Positions 1 to 10,460 of a stretch of DNA of 64,000 nt are shown one piece after another. A program made the translations under genes and the position numbers. The DNA is from Antrihabitans auranticaus. GTDB taxonomy: Bacteria > Actinomycetota > Actinomycetes > Mycobacteriales > Mycobacteriaceae. Numbering within the stretch: position 1 is the stretch's first letter; each line of letters starts with the position of its first letter. The stretch covers positions 682,001 through 746,000 of the forward strand of contig NZ_JAEMNW010000003.1 in the NCBI RefSeq assembly GCF_016481275.1, written 5' to 3'. The notes below the pieces were generated by a model, which saw only the letters and a list, made by a program, of their open reading frames with translations, was not told where the DNA came from and ran no database searches.

Positions 1-216
<216 letters not shown>

Positions 217-218
217 TC

Positions 219-245
219 AACACAAGGGTAGGGTCCCTTGTTCCC
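219..245 (-). promoter_or_regulatory. SigH/SigR-type ECF promoter of trxB
   Basis: On the minus strand GGGAAC (plus-strand 240-245) is followed by exactly 18 nt and then GTT (219-221). This matches the GGAA(T/C)-N18-GTT consensus of the thiol-stress sigma factors SigR (Streptomyces) and SigH (mycobacteria), for which trxB is a known target. Part of the spacer is an inverted repeat (ACAAGGG 222-228 / CCCTTGT 235-241). The start codon lies about 35 nt beyond the predicted initiation point. Promoter activity is inferred from pattern and context. Confidence 0.6.
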
Positions 246-293
246 GACCCGCGCGTCCACCCACCTGACCTTCGCCGATTCCGAGCATGCTGC

Positions 294-998
294 TCAGCCG
301 ATCGATCGGGTGGCGAGCACCTGTGGGTCGGATTCGTCGCACCCGGTGCCGACGACGAGCGCGAGCACGTGCGCGGGGGGTTCTGCTGCGGTCAGCAGTA
401 GGACAGCGTCCTGGTCACGAAATCTGACTGGCGCAGAACCCAGAACCGGCGCGGTCGGACTGAGTCCGTTGGCCGCGAAACAGCTGCGTAGGACGGCAGG
501 GTCCGCCAGTGCGCCGGGCCGTTCGTCGCGGCCTTGAACGGACAACAACATCGCGATGGGTAGTTCGCTCGGCAATTCCAAAACCGCTGACGACTCAGGG
601 GCAGCGGATGGCTGCGACTCGGCTGGGCGATTCAGCGTGACGGCGGTGAACACGATCGCAATCGCCGCGGCGACCGAGGCTGCGGCCGCAGTTGTGACGA
701 TCCAGCGCCGGCGACGCGATGACGTGATCGGAACGACATTCGACGGCGCCGAGAGAGCCTGATCGATACGCGCCGCGACGTCGGGCGGGATGGGGATCCC
801 GATCGACGAATCCTGGCCGAGGGCGCCGAGGACAGTGGTTGCCTGATCGAGCGAATCGAGAATTCGCACCGCGTCGGCGTCTTGCAGCACCACCGGCCAC
901 AGCTGGTCGGCGACCTCGGGCGGCAGGTTGTCTGCATGGAGGTCCGCCAGCAGCTCGACCGAGAAGGGTGGTCCGGGCACTGTGTATCTAGTACCCAT
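294..998 (-). CDS. SigM anti-sigma factor (Rv3912-like), membrane anchored
   Basis: A 234-aa protein directly downstream of sigM, in the position of the anti-sigma gene Rv3912. It has an N-terminal cytoplasmic part of about 95 residues, a basic stretch (SSRRRR), one membrane segment at about 100-122, and an external C-terminal domain. This is the layout of a one-pass anti-sigma factor. I see no HxxxCxxC zinc motif, so it is not a ZAS-type redox sensor. The start is the ATG at 998, behind GCGAGGTG; the open frame runs further upstream but overlaps sigM. The gap to the sigM stop is 58 bp. The role is inferred from position and topology. Confidence 0.75.
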   Translation of the reverse strand: MGTRYTVPGPPFSVELLADLHADNLPPEVADQLWPVVLQDADAVRILDSLDQATTVLGALGQDSSIGIPIPPDVAARIDQALSAPSNVVPITSSRRRRWIVTTAAAASVAAAIAIVFTAVTLNRPAESQPSAAPESSAVLELPSELPIAMLLSVQGRDERPGALADPAVLRSCFAANGLSPTAPVLGSAPVRFRDQDAVLLLTAAEPPAHVLALVVGTGCDESDPQVLATRSIG

Positions 999-1056
999 CA
1001 CACCTCGCTCTCGCCGGAAGTCTTCGTGCCTGTTACTAGAGTTTGACGCGCGCTGG

Positions 1057-1608
1057 TCAGAGCCGGTTCCCTCGATCCCTGAGGAATTCGAGCTTGGCCG
1101 CCATTTTGGCGCGGCCCCGCGCACAGCGACTCTTGATTGTCCCCTCCGCAACGCCGAGTGCAGCTGCGGCTTGCGCAACGGACAGTCCTTCGACGTCCAC
1201 CGCGACCAGGGCTGCGCGCTGGTCCGGGGGCAGCGTCGAGAGTGCCTCCTCGACGACGAGGGACATCTCGAACTCGGAGTACCGATCGCGGTCATCGCGG
1301 GGATCGTCGCTTTCGTCGAGGTCCAGCGAGACGGTCGGGCGGACCTTGTTGCGCCGGATCCGGTCGAGGCAAGCGTTGACGACGATGGAGTGCAACCAGC
1401 TACGGACCGCTGCGTCGGCACGGAACGAGCCGGCATTGCGATGAGCCGACAGTAGGGCCTCTTGCAAGGAGTCGGCTGCGTCCTCGCGCGTGTACGAGGT
1501 CCGTAACGCAACAGCCCACAGGTGGTCGTAATGCCGGCGCAGCAATTCGGCAAACGCCGTCGGGCTTCCCTCGACGTGAGCTGCCAGTAGATCGGCATCA
1601 GAAAGCAT
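1057..1608 (-). CDS. sigM: ECF RNA polymerase sigma factor SigM
   Basis: A 183-aa group IV sigma factor with sigma2 (about residues 8-75: AFAELLRRHYDHL ... SFRADAAVRSWLHSIVVNACLDRIRR) and sigma4 (about 110-165: LPPDQRAALVAVDVEGLSV, then GVAEGTIKSRCARGR as recognition helix). The sequence follows M. tuberculosis SigM closely, and mviN upstream with the anti-sigma gene and trxB downstream confirm it. The ATG at 1608 puts the start at the conserved LSDADLLAAH; the frame is open for 33 more codons upstream, but those residues are not sigma-like. It probably directs a small stress or cell-surface regulon and is held inactive by the following gene product. Confidence 0.93.
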   Translation of the reverse strand: MLSDADLLAAHVEGSPTAFAELLRRHYDHLWAVALRTSYTREDAADSLQEALLSAHRNAGSFRADAAVRSWLHSIVVNACLDRIRRNKVRPTVSLDLDESDDPRDDRDRYSEFEMSLVVEEALSTLPPDQRAALVAVDVEGLSVAQAAAALGVAEGTIKSRCARGRAKMAAKLEFLRDRGNRL

Positions 1609-1682
1609 GGTTCCGCCGACCCCCCTCAACTGATCCGCAGCTTTGATCCGAGATTGTTTTCGACGAGCGATGAAAGGTGCCT

Positions 1683-1715
1683 TTGTTGGTATGCCCCCCA
1701 GCGGCATACCAACAA
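1683..1715. repeat. Perfect 13-bp inverted repeat in the sigM leader
   Basis: TTGTTGGTATGCC (1683-1695) and GGCATACCAACAA (1703-1715) are perfect reverse complements with a 7-nt spacer. The repeat lies between the mviN stop and the sigM start. No T-tract follows it on the minus strand, so an ordinary intrinsic terminator is unlikely. It could be a protein operator or a leader hairpin of the sigM transcript. Confidence 0.6.
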
Positions 1716-1785
1716 CCCGTTGTCACCCGGAGCGATCTGCAATGACCGCGGCGGCAGCGTCCCAAGCTGCAAGAGTTGCGAGCTG

Positions 1786-1815
1786 AGCCTACACGGAACC
1801 AAAATCAGGTGGCAA
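1786..1815 (-). promoter_or_regulatory. Candidate SigA-type promoter for sigM
   Basis: On the minus strand TTGCCA (1810-1815) and TAGGCT (1786-1791) are separated by 18 nt. This fits a primary-sigma promoter with a TANNNT -10 element as is common in mycobacteria. Transcription would begin near 1779 and give a leader of about 170 nt that contains the 13-bp inverted repeat. Prediction only. Confidence 0.35.
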
Positions 1816-1862
1816 ACTGTCAGCTACTTTTAGCAGGAGTAACGAAGCGTCGCGACCCGGGA

Positions 1863-4800
1863 TCAGGGCGCTGCCTGGATACCGAGGTCCGCAATGACCG
1901 CCTCGTACTGGTTCGTCCGATTCTTGCCCAGTCCCGAGATCCAGACGAGGACGTAACGAGTCTTCGTGTCACTGTTGATGGGAATCTCGGTGACTCCGGG
2001 CTGTAACTCTGCAGTCGCGATTTCCTCGGTGTCCGCGTAAGTGGGCGTCGGGTCGTCGGTGTACCTGATCTCGACCTTGACGCCCGAAGACGGTGAGTTG
2101 ATCCATACCTGCTCGAGCTTCACAGCGTCCGGCAGTGTCGCGATGAGTCCGATGCCGTCCTTGGTGCCATTCGGGAAGTTCTGCGTGTATTCCGAAGTGC
2201 GCCATACAGTATCGGCCTTGCGGTCGTTGACGTTGCGTGCCTGTGTCGGGTTGTCGGGGGTCCCCTCGGGCGAGAACTCGGCGACAGACGTGATCTCGAC
2301 CGGTACCCCCGGAGCGGGCGCAGGAGTGCCCGCGGCCGGAGCTGCGGACGTCGACGGTTCGCCGCCGAGGCCGGCAATCTGATCTGCGAGCGAATCGTCA
2401 CTCGTCGGTCCGGCGACACAACTGGCGAGGAACCAGCCCATCGTGGCAAGCAGAACGATCATCAACCCGCCGAGTCCGGCGATCATCAGCATGGTCCGCT
2501 GCGACCGAGCCTTTTGCGCCTCGACCTCCTCGGGATCAGCGAGCGCGTGACCGGTGGCACCCGGCGCACGCTGGCCGAGTCGCAAAGCGGGCATGAGATC
2601 CGTCTTCACATCCACGACAGTCGCCTGATCGAGGACATGCTGGACGGTAGCGGCGGTCCGCACACCACGGTTGGTTTCCAGTGCGCGGACGGCGACTGCC
2701 GAGATCTCGAACGGAACCTCGGGGCGAAGCTCGCGCGGTTCGATGGGCGCACCGTCGGGTCCATGCTCGGCGAGCGGCAGACCGCCCACGGTCGGCGCGC
2801 TGATCGCAGTACCGGTTACGCCACCCGGCGCTTTGCCGAGCGGCCACTTCGCGGTAATGAGGGCGTACAACATCGCGCCCAGTCCACGAACGTCCGATTG
2901 CGCGTCGGCATCGGCAAGCGTGCCCGGGAACGCAAGAACCGCGTCACCGGCAACGCTGATCCGAATTCGATCAGGATGATCGATCGAGAGCGCTCCGCCG
3001 CCGCGGTGGGTCAGTTCGGCTGCCGAGGCGAGTGCGCGGATCGCACGTGCCGCGCCCACGGGCGAGGGCGTCGTTTTCGCCATCTCCTGCAGCGACCGTC
3101 CAGCGGTCCATTCGGCGACGACGATGCCACCGGAACTGCCGCGGACGACGTCGAGAACTCTGGCCAGGCCCGGCGAATTGACGCGGCCGAGCCGGAGCGT
3201 GCGGGAGAGAATTGCCTGCGGACCGTCCGGGCCGGTGTCGTCCGGTCGCGCGGTCTGTTCCGCGTCGACGAACGTCAAGGCAACTTCACGGTCGAGCTTG
3301 GTGTCGCGGGCCTGCCAGAACGTCAGGCCGCGGGCACCGCCGTGCGGCTGGAGCAAGCGGTACCTACCGCCGGCGACGGACGCGCCCGGAATCAACTTCG
3401 GCCCACGCGGCTGACGCGCCTGGCCGTCGCTCTGCGGTGCCGGAATCGGCTTCGCGGTGACCGGAGTCTGCCGCGTCGCGTCCTGATCCTCGGGCTTCGG
3501 AGCAACGGGCGGACGACCCGTTGCGGCTGCCGGTGGGCGCGGCGCGGGTGGGCGTGCGCCTGTACTCACGGGCGCCGTCGGCCCATTTCCAGGGCCTGCG
3601 TCCGGCTTTTCGGCGCTTGTGTCTGTTCTCACAGTGTCGGTCGACACACCGCCCGTCGATTGTCCCGTTCGGGTGGGTTCCGAGGCATCCGCGGCGTAAC
3701 CGCCGGCCGGTGCGCCAGCGATCGAGTCGTCGCTCATCCTCACTCCTTCACGAGTATGTCCCCATGACTGTCCCCCATAGGGTTTCGCACCCGCCCTTTG
3801 TCGAACAGGGTACGGGAACTCACCTAGGCCAGTGATATCTACTGCGTTCGCCCTGATCACGGGAATAACCATGGTCTGGGCATCCATGAATGGATCATGG
3901 GCCGGTTCGGGCGCGACATCGTCGTTTCCACCGCCGAGCCGGCGCCGCAATGCCACAGTTATCGCGACGATCTCCTCGACCTTCGCGACCCGGAGAATTG
4001 TAAACGTCGTCACCGCCATGAGCATCCCGCCGATCGCGACGCGAATCCCCGAACCCGGACCGCCGAACCGCGCGGACAGGTTGTCGAGGTGCAATCCCCA
4101 ATCTGCGAGTTTCATGACACCGGCGCCCGCCAACGAAGCGACGAGCACCAGCCAGACCGTCTTCGCGACGCTGCGCATTTCGAGGTGACCCAGTTGGCGA
4201 CGCAGGAGAAGGCCCCCGATCACGGCACCGGTGAAGAAGCCGAGCCCGTTGGCGACACCGAGATAGCTGACGACCTGCTCGTCGCTGTCGGCGACGACAG
4301 GAGCGAGCGCTGACAGCGCGATCTTCACCGCCGTGATCCCCAAGATGATCCAGGTCGGAGTCCAGGCCTGTTCGCGGGCGTAGAAGACACGGAGGTGGAT
4401 CAAGACCATTGCGTACGGAATCAATGTGAACGCCGACCAACTGACCGCGTGACCGAGCCGAGCGGCATCGCCCTCGCCGAAGTTGCCGTAGCCGTAGAGC
4501 GCGTGGCCGACCTCCGGACCCGCGAACGTCAGCAGGGTGATGACCGGAATCAGCGCGATCATTGTCAACCGCGTAGCTATCGCAAGATCGTCGACGACCG
4601 CGGGGGTATCGTTCGCGGCCGCGTTCCGGCTCAGACGCGGCATGATCGCGGTCAGCACAGTAACGCCGAGGACACCGTAAGGCAGCTGCAACAGCAGCCA
4701 CGCGTTGTTGTAGATCGCAGGTCCCGCTTTGTCCGCGTGCGACGAGATGCGGGTCGCGAAGATGAAGCCGGATTGGCTGATCAGGACGTACACGATGATC

Positions 4801-5918
4801 GCGAGTGCCATGCCGCCGAACTGCTTCAGGCGGGCGTCGATTCCGAACAGCGGTCGCAGATCGATGTGCTGACGCCTGATTGCCGGCACCAGACTCAGCG
4901 CTTGAACGATCACGCCGAGCGTCACACCGCCACCGAGCACCAGCAGTTTCGGGTCGCTCATCCGGACCGGGTTGAGGTCGTTGTCGCCCGGAACGAGCAG
5001 ATAGATGCCGAGGACCGAAATGACGACGATGTTGTTGAGGACGGGTGCCCACGCGCCCGGTTTGAAGTCCTGACGGGTGTTGAGAATCGCTGTGAGCAGC
5101 GCGGTCATGCCGTAGAACAGGATCGCGGGCAGTAACAGGAACGACAACGCGGTGGTCAGCTCGGTGTCGACCTGACCGTCGTCGGAAAGAAAGACGTGGG
5201 TCGTCAGCAGTGGTGCCGCGGCGGTTGCGAGCAGTGCCGCCGCACCGAGTAACAGGACGGCGGAAGTGACGAGTCGACGGGTGAACCCTGCGCCACCGTC
5301 GAGGTCGTCCTTCTCCGCCCTGACCAGGACCGGAACCACGATTGCCGTGAGCACCGCACCGAGCACGAGCTCGGAGATCATGTTCGGTATCTGGCTTGCG
5401 ACGGTGAACGAACTCGCTACCGCGCCACCGAGGACCGTCAGCAAGAGCATCTGCTTCAAGAACCCGGTAATGCGACTGATCAGCGTCGCGATCGCGATCG
5501 AACCGGTCGATGCGAGCAGCGAGCGGTTCGACGAGTCGGGGGGCTTCTTTTCGGCGGCGGGTTCGTGGCGAACCGGCGGTGCCTTCGGCAGCGGTGGTTG
5601 CTGGGATTGCGGTTGTCGAAACTGCTCGGGAGGGGGTTGCCGAGGTGGGAACTGTGGGGGTGGCGGCGGTCGGAACTGAGGTTGCGGCGGGGGCCCCTGC
5701 GGTCGTTGCGGGGGTGGCTGGCGACGCTGCGGTGCAGGGGCCGGGCGACCCGGCGGTATCCGCACGGGTTGTGCGCGCGGTGGCGCGGGAACCAGAGGCG
5801 GCGGCAGAACGGGTGCAGAGCGGCGGACCGGTCGACCCGGCGCGCGCTCCCAGGGCGCGGACCTGACCGCGCGCGGCTCGTCAGCGGCGTTACCTCCGCC
5901 GTAGCCGCTACCCGTCAT
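1863..5918 (-). CDS. mviN: Lipid II flippase MurJ/MviN with C-terminal pseudokinase
   Basis: A 1351-aa inner-membrane protein that should flip the peptidoglycan precursor lipid II across the membrane. The order is: a cytoplasmic Pro/Gln/Arg-rich N-terminus (about 1-125), the multi-pass MurJ core (about 133-660), a linker, a protein-kinase-like domain (about 846-1105), one membrane segment (1143-1168) and an external domain of about 180 residues resembling a discoidin-type sugar-binding fold. The kinase domain looks inactive: the VAxK lysine is absent (REVALTFVD) and no HRD catalytic loop is visible. In mycobacteria the matching pseudokinase, once phosphorylated by PknB, binds the FHA protein FhaA and restrains wall synthesis. 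The gene is longer than M. tuberculosis Rv3910, mainly through the proline-rich N-terminus. Its ATG overlaps the preceding stop (ATGA). Confidence 0.95.
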   Translation of the reverse strand: MTGSGYGGGNAADEPRAVRSAPWERAPGRPVRRSAPVLPPPLVPAPPRAQPVRIPPGRPAPAPQRRQPPPQRPQGPPPQPQFRPPPPPQFPPRQPPPEQFRQPQSQQPPLPKAPPVRHEPAAEKKPPDSSNRSLLASTGSIAIATLISRITGFLKQMLLLTVLGGAVASSFTVASQIPNMISELVLGAVLTAIVVPVLVRAEKDDLDGGAGFTRRLVTSAVLLLGAAALLATAAAPLLTTHVFLSDDGQVDTELTTALSFLLLPAILFYGMTALLTAILNTRQDFKPGAWAPVLNNIVVISVLGIYLLVPGDNDLNPVRMSDPKLLVLGGGVTLGVIVQALSLVPAIRRQHIDLRPLFGIDARLKQFGGMALAIIVYVLISQSGFIFATRISSHADKAGPAIYNNAWLLLQLPYGVLGVTVLTAIMPRLSRNAAANDTPAVVDDLAIATRLTMIALIPVITLLTFAGPEVGHALYGYGNFGEGDAARLGHAVSWSAFTLIPYAMVLIHLRVFYAREQAWTPTWIILGITAVKIALSALAPVVADSDEQVVSYLGVANGLGFFTGAVIGGLLLRRQLGHLEMRSVAKTVWLVLVASLAGAGVMKLADWGLHLDNLSARFGGPGSGIRVAIGGMLMAVTTFTILRVAKVEEIVAITVALRRRLGGGNDDVAPEPAHDPFMDAQTMVIPVIRANAVDITGLGEFPYPVRQRAGAKPYGGQSWGHTREGVRMSDDSIAGAPAGGYAADASEPTRTGQSTGGVSTDTVRTDTSAEKPDAGPGNGPTAPVSTGARPPAPRPPAAATGRPPVAPKPEDQDATRQTPVTAKPIPAPQSDGQARQPRGPKLIPGASVAGGRYRLLQPHGGARGLTFWQARDTKLDREVALTFVDAEQTARPDDTGPDGPQAILSRTLRLGRVNSPGLARVLDVVRGSSGGIVVAEWTAGRSLQEMAKTTPSPVGAARAIRALASAAELTHRGGGALSIDHPDRIRISVAGDAVLAFPGTLADADAQSDVRGLGAMLYALITAKWPLGKAPGGVTGTAISAPTVGGLPLAEHGPDGAPIEPRELRPEVPFEISAVAVRALETNRGVRTAATVQHVLDQATVVDVKTDLMPALRLGQRAPGATGHALADPEEVEAQKARSQRTMLMIAGLGGLMIVLLATMGWFLASCVAGPTSDDSLADQIAGLGGEPSTSAAPAAGTPAPAPGVPVEITSVAEFSPEGTPDNPTQARNVNDRKADTVWRTSEYTQNFPNGTKDGIGLIATLPDAVKLEQVWINSPSSGVKVEIRYTDDPTPTYADTEEIATAELQPGVTEIPINSDTKTRYVLVWISGLGKNRTNQYEAVIADLGIQAAP

Positions 5919-8287
5919 ATGCGTTCATGCCCTTCGTCCGCCGGATCTGGTTGGCCCCGGAACCGATGCAGCAAACGCCGCCCGGCAAGCAGGAGCAGCA
6001 ACCCACCCGCGCATCCGGTAATTATTGCCAACGCTTGCCCATATGCGTTCGATCGAACCGAAACTGTTGTCGGTTCGCCCAATTCGTGACCGCTCGGTGT
6101 GGTCAATGCAACATCGACGAAGAGGTTGCGGGTGTCGCTCACTTCGGCCGGTACCCGCAAAGCGCGACTGCCACGCGCGGGTAGTTGCTGTTCGCCGATG
6201 TCGGTGATCTTCATGACCGGCGGCGCGTCGATGCGCAACCGGACGTTTATGCCGATCGGTAGATCGTTTCGCGCGACCAACACTAGTGGGCTCTGTTCGC
6301 TGGCAAGGGTGTAACCGCCGCCCGGAGAGATGATCGTCACGGCGTCGAACATGGCGTCGACTGCGCTGACGGACTCGCTGATGCGCTCCCGGGCGGCCTC
6401 CTCAGCTGCGGATTTGGTGTCGTCCCTGCGTCCTGCGAGCGACATCGCGCGGAGCAGGTCCTCGCGAAGGGGCGCACCGAACAGGCGCGGCGTCAGTGGC
6501 GTCTGCGGATCTTCGACGAGCGAGCTCAGCAACGCCCCGACTCGCGGAGCCTGAGTCCGTGCGGCGTCGCGCAAGTCGTCGGGTATTGCGTCGTCCACCG
6601 CCTGCTGGGTGTAGACGAGGTCGACCGGTTGCGGGTCGGGAGGTCGGGCGATGAGGTCGGCGAGCTTGCGCGGCACAGCCAGTCCAGACCTCAGCAACGT
6701 GGACACCTCGGAGAGGATCGCGCCGGCTTCGTCACGGTTCGCGCCGAATTCCTGAGGTGGCGCAAGCAGCATGGAGCGGGGCCGGTCGTTCGGCGGTGAG
6801 ATCGCGGGCCACGTGATTGCGCCGAGAGCGTCCTGCAGGCGCGCCGTCGGTGAATCGTCCAGCAGTTCGTAGCGGCTCTTGGACGGCGTGAACGACGGCG
6901 TCTGCGGCGCGGGACCCACGGCGGCGAGCGCGGTCGCGGCTTGGACGTCGAAGGTCGCGGCGTGCAGAAGCTCGTCACCTTGATCGCCGGGCTTCGGTTC
7001 GGTCGGTGCGGTGGAGTTGATGCGTACGAGATCCGGTACCGGTTCGGCAGCGTCGACCGCGTTGCGCGCAAGGAGCAGCGTGTCGGTACCTAGGTCATGC
7101 AGAAACGCGCCGGTGTCGTCGTCGATCGAACCGGAGTCGGGCCAGGTCACGCCACGCATCGAGGTCGTCGAAAGCAGATTGTCGACCACGTCGGAAGGCG
7201 CGACGACGGCGCTCGTGCTGAGGTCTTTGTTGTCGACGGCGCGTACCGCGGGCAGGTCCACCTGCGCGAACGGCAGCGCGATCGTGCACATCTCGGACGC
7301 AAGCCCCCGGACCCGCTCGAGCCACTCCGCGGCGGCCGTCGCTCCGGTGCCCTCGTGGGTGTCGCTGTTGGCGTCGTTCGCGTCGTCGCGGACGAGGTAG
7401 CCACGAGTCATGTTCGAGACGGTGACGAGCAGGTCGGGGTCGATCGCGATGCACGTGCTGTCTGCGAGTTCTTTTTCCCGGTCCACGTCAGGTTCGACGG
7501 CGAACTCGAGAGCGCTCACCAGGGAATCGAGCCTGCCACCTTTGGCCAGTGAGGTCGCGAGGTCGTCGTCGACGAGGATTACCGACTCGTCGAGCGAACC
7601 GGGGCGGCCCGCGACGAGGCGTGGCCGGTCGGCGAGTGGCCAGAGCAGGGTCGTGGCTACCGGATTTGCGGTCGACGGCGGAATCGGCCGCGCTTCGGGA
7701 CTGGCCGGATCCGGCGCGGTCGGGTCCGCTGGCAAGCCGAGAACGGGAAGGAGGAAGCGCGCGTCGTCGAGGCGGGCGTCGTCGCCGAATTCGGGCGCGC
7801 CGTTGACGTTGAGCAGCATCGGGTAGACGCCCGGCGCGGTGATCTCGAGGTCGGGTTTGTCCGGCGCAGCAACGGCCGCCCGCATCGGCATTTCGAGGGA
7901 GAACCTCTGGTGCTCACCTGCGGGGAGTCGCTCGGAGACCGTGACGAACTCGCCGACCACATCGAAGTTGTGCTGATCGAGAGTCAACGACGTGCGCAAC
8001 TCCGCCGCGGTCGCGACCGCGGGTGCCCGCTGCATCCGGACGCTCACATCCGTCACCGGCCGATCGCCGACGTTGGTCACCGTCGCGGTCACAGTCACGG
8101 TGGGATCGCTGGTGGTGGTGACAGAACTCGGCGTCACCGCGTCGATGGTCAGGTCGAGGAATTCGGGGGCGTCGGACGAGGGCGCCTCGATGAAGGGGGT
8201 CGCGACGGCCAGCGTCCCGGCCGGGCCCAGCCCGAGCGCGACGACGGCCAGTGCCGCACATGCGGTGCGAGTCCAGCGAAGGGTCAT
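5915..8287 (-). CDS. Secreted membrane-anchored DUF6049-type protein (Rv3909-like)
   Basis: A 790-aa protein encoded between the NUDIX gene and mviN, the position of Rv3909. It has a signal peptide ([22 protein letters not shown]), a long extracytoplasmic region opening with a beta-rich CARDB-like part ([22 protein letters not shown]) and a C-terminal membrane segment ([22 protein letters not shown]) with a short basic tail. The start is the ATG at 8287, which overlaps the NUDIX stop by 4 bp; the longer frame has no signal sequence at its N-terminus. Coupling to mviN suggests a job in envelope assembly alongside the flippase, but no biochemical activity is known to me. Confidence 0.85.
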   Translation of the reverse strand: MTLRWTRTACAALAVVALGLGPAGTLAVATPFIEAPSSDAPEFLDLTIDAVTPSSVTTTSDPTVTVTATVTNVGDRPVTDVSVRMQRAPAVATAAELRTSLTLDQHNFDVVGEFVTVSERLPAGEHQRFSLEMPMRAAVAAPDKPDLEITAPGVYPMLLNVNGAPEFGDDARLDDARFLLPVLGLPADPTAPDPASPEARPIPPSTANPVATTLLWPLADRPRLVAGRPGSLDESVILVDDDLATSLAKGGRLDSLVSALEFAVEPDVDREKELADSTCIAIDPDLLVTVSNMTRGYLVRDDANDANSDTHEGTGATAAAEWLERVRGLASEMCTIALPFAQVDLPAVRAVDNKDLSTSAVVAPSDVVDNLLSTTSMRGVTWPDSGSIDDDTGAFLHDLGTDTLLLARNAVDAAEPVPDLVRINSTAPTEPKPGDQGDELLHAATFDVQAATALAAVGPAPQTPSFTPSKSRYELLDDSPTARLQDALGAITWPAISPPNDRPRSMLLAPPQEFGANRDEAGAILSEVSTLLRSGLAVPRKLADLIARPPDPQPVDLVYTQQAVDDAIPDDLRDAARTQAPRVGALLSSLVEDPQTPLTPRLFGAPLREDLLRAMSLAGRRDDTKSAAEEAARERISESVSAVDAMFDAVTIISPGGGYTLASEQSPLVLVARNDLPIGINVRLRIDAPPVMKITDIGEQQLPARGSRALRVPAEVSDTRNLFVDVALTTPSGHELGEPTTVSVRSNAYGQALAIITGCAGGLLLLLAGRRLLHRFRGQPDPADEGHERI

Positions 8288-8886
8288 TCTTTGCCGGCGT
8301 GGGGAACGGGTGTGGATTGCGCGGGCTTCTGCACCGGAATGCCGCCGGGCGGCGTTTCCATGTCTTCGATGAGCTTTCCAGCGAGTTCGGCCAGTCGGCG
8401 CTCGTCCGCGTAGGCAAGCCGGCTTTCGAGTTCCGACAGCGGAACCCATGCGACTTCGGTCACTTCGATGTCCGCATCGGACAGTTCGCCGCCCAGCGAA
8501 CGCAATAGATAGTGGTGAACAGTCTTGTGAATCCGGCGGCCCTCGGCCACGAACCAGTAATCGATGCTCCCCAGCGAGGCCATGACCGCGCCCCGGATTC
8601 CGGTCTCTTCCGCTACCTCACGCATGGCGGTTTGCTCGGCGGTTTCGCCCTGTTCGATGTGCCCTTTCGGCAGCGACCACAGCAGCCTGCCACGCCGGTC
8701 CGTACGGCCGATCAAGGCGGCGCACAACGATTCTCGTGGGCCATCGAGTCCATCGATGACCAAGCCGCCGGCGGAGGTTTCGCGGACCGTCTTCAGTCGC
8801 TGTTTTGCCGACTGCCCGACCGCACTCCGCCGCCGCGGCTGGCGGCGGCGATTGTTCGCGCGTTCGGCGGGAGACACCCGATCCAT
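8284..8886 (-). CDS. NUDIX hydrolase, MutT4-like
   Basis: A 200-aa protein with a complete Nudix box at residues 75-97 (G-x5-E-x7-REVAEETGI), the metal-binding site that cleaves nucleoside diphosphates linked to another group. The N-terminal 30 residues are basic. The chosen ATG at 8886 is close to the divergent pcnA start at 8952, leaving a 65-bp shared promoter region; a longer frame would run into pcnA. It corresponds in position to M. tuberculosis mutT4 (Rv3908). The substrate cannot be read from sequence; it may sanitise oxidised nucleotides. First gene of the minus-strand chain leading to mviN. Confidence 0.88.
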   Translation of the reverse strand: MDRVSPAERANNRRRQPRRRSAVGQSAKQRLKTVRETSAGGLVIDGLDGPRESLCAALIGRTDRRGRLLWSLPKGHIEQGETAEQTAMREVAEETGIRGAVMASLGSIDYWFVAEGRRIHKTVHHYLLRSLGGELSDADIEVTEVAWVPLSELESRLAYADERRLAELAGKLIEDMETPPGGIPVQKPAQSTPVPHAGKE

Positions 8887-8951
8887 TCTAGCTATGTCAT
8901 CGCCCTCGACCTCACACGACGCACTGAAGTGCGCCGGTAAGCTGCACAGTC

Positions 8952-10427
8952 GTGCCCGACCCCCGATCAGTAGTACCCGAGCCCGATAGCGAACGGCGTA
9001 ACCGGCTTTTGGCGGCCGCGGCAATCACGTTGCGAGGTATGTCCGACGTTCTGACCCCGCTCGGCGAGCTGTTCGCGGCGAACGGTCACGAGCTGTACCT
9101 GGTCGGCGGCTCGGTGCGCGACGCAGTGCTGGGCAGGCTCGGCGAGGATCTTGACTTCACCACCGATGCCCGCCCAGAAGTGGTCCAGGAGCTGCTGCGC
9201 GGCTGGGCCGACGCATTGTGGGACACGGGCGGTTTGGCTTTCGGAACGGTCAGCGCGTCGAAGGGCAGCCACCAGGTCGAGATCACGACCTACCGGACGG
9301 ACGCCTATGACCGCGTGTCCCGCAACCCGATCGTCGCGTACGGCGACACACTCGCGGGCGATTTGATCCGTCGCGACTTCACCGTCAACGCGATGGCCGT
9401 GCGGATCGGTGCGGACGGCGTGCAAGAGTTCGTGGACCCGCTCGACGGCATGAGCGCTTTGCTCGCGGGTGTGCTCGACACTCCGGCGCTGCCGCAGGAT
9501 TCGTTCAACGACGATCCACTGCGCATGTTGCGCGCGGCGCGATTCGTGTCCCAGCTCGGGTTCTCGCTGGCACCGCGCGTATTGGAAGCGATCGTCGAGA
9601 TGGCCGAACAGATCGATCGCATCACGGTCGAGCGGGTCAGGACCGAGCTGGACAAGTTGCTTCTGGGCGCACATCCGACCGACGGAATCGACATCATGTG
9701 CGAAACGGGTCTGGCTGCACGGGTGCTGCCGGAAGTACCGGCCATGAAGCTCGAGATCGATGAGCACCACCAGCACAAAGACGTTTATCAGCATTCGCTG
9801 ACGGTCCTGCAGCAAGCGGTCGACCTCGAGGATGGTGACCCCGATCTTGTCTTGCGCTGGGCCGCGCTACTGCACGACATCGGTAAACCCGATACGCGCC
9901 GGCTCGAGGACGGCGGCGGCGTGAGCTTCCACCACCACGAAGTCGTCGGAGCGAAGATGGTGCGGCGCCGTATGCGTGCGCTGAAGTATCCGAAGCATCT
10001 GATGGAAGACGTTGCGCAGCTGGTGTTTCTGCATTTGCGCTTCCATGGCTATGGCAAGGGTCAGTGGACCGACTCGGCGGTGCGCCGATACGTCACGGAT
10101 GCCGGCGATTTGCTGCCCAGGCTGCACAAGCTGGTCCGTGCCGATTGCACGACACGCAACAAGCGCCGTGCGGCGGCGCTGCAAGCGACGTACGACGACC
10201 TCGAGGCCCGGATCTCCCGGTTGCAGGAGGCGGAGGACCTCGCACGGGTCCGCCCGGATCTCGACGGCAACGCAATTATGAAACTGCTCGACATTCCGGC
10301 GGGTCCGCTCGTCGGCGAAGCGTGGCGGTTCTTGAAGGAACTGCGCCTCGATCGCGGACCGTTGGACCGCGACGAGGCCGAGGCCGCGCTCGTCCAGTGG
10401 TGGCAAGACCGCCCGCGTGGCGGCTGA
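8952..10427 (+). CDS. pcnA: CCA tRNA nucleotidyltransferase with HD domain
   Basis: A 491-aa class II nucleotidyltransferase. The head motif GGSVRD is at 52-57 and the catalytic DLD at 66-68, followed by [10 protein letters not shown] and the [13 protein letters not shown] motif of the neck. A C-terminal HD phosphohydrolase domain carries LLHDIGKP near residue 308. It adds or repairs the 3' CCA end of tRNAs in the cytoplasm; in mycobacteria the gene was historically named pcnA (Rv3907c). It starts at GTG 8952 and is divergent from the NUDIX gene. Confidence 0.95.
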   Translation: MPDPRSVVPEPDSERRNRLLAAAAITLRGMSDVLTPLGELFAANGHELYLVGGSVRDAVLGRLGEDLDFTTDARPEVVQELLRGWADALWDTGGLAFGTVSASKGSHQVEITTYRTDAYDRVSRNPIVAYGDTLAGDLIRRDFTVNAMAVRIGADGVQEFVDPLDGMSALLAGVLDTPALPQDSFNDDPLRMLRAARFVSQLGFSLAPRVLEAIVEMAEQIDRITVERVRTELDKLLLGAHPTDGIDIMCETGLAARVLPEVPAMKLEIDEHHQHKDVYQHSLTVLQQAVDLEDGDPDLVLRWAALLHDIGKPDTRRLEDGGGVSFHHHEVVGAKMVRRRMRALKYPKHLMEDVAQLVFLHLRFHGYGKGQWTDSAVRRYVTDAGDLLPRLHKLVRADCTTRNKRRAAALQATYDDLEARISRLQEAEDLARVRPDLDGNAIMKLLDIPAGPLVGEAWRFLKELRLDRGPLDRDEAEAALVQWWQDRPRGG

Positions 10428-10460
10428 CACGGGAGACCGTTCGGCACCGATACTGGATCA

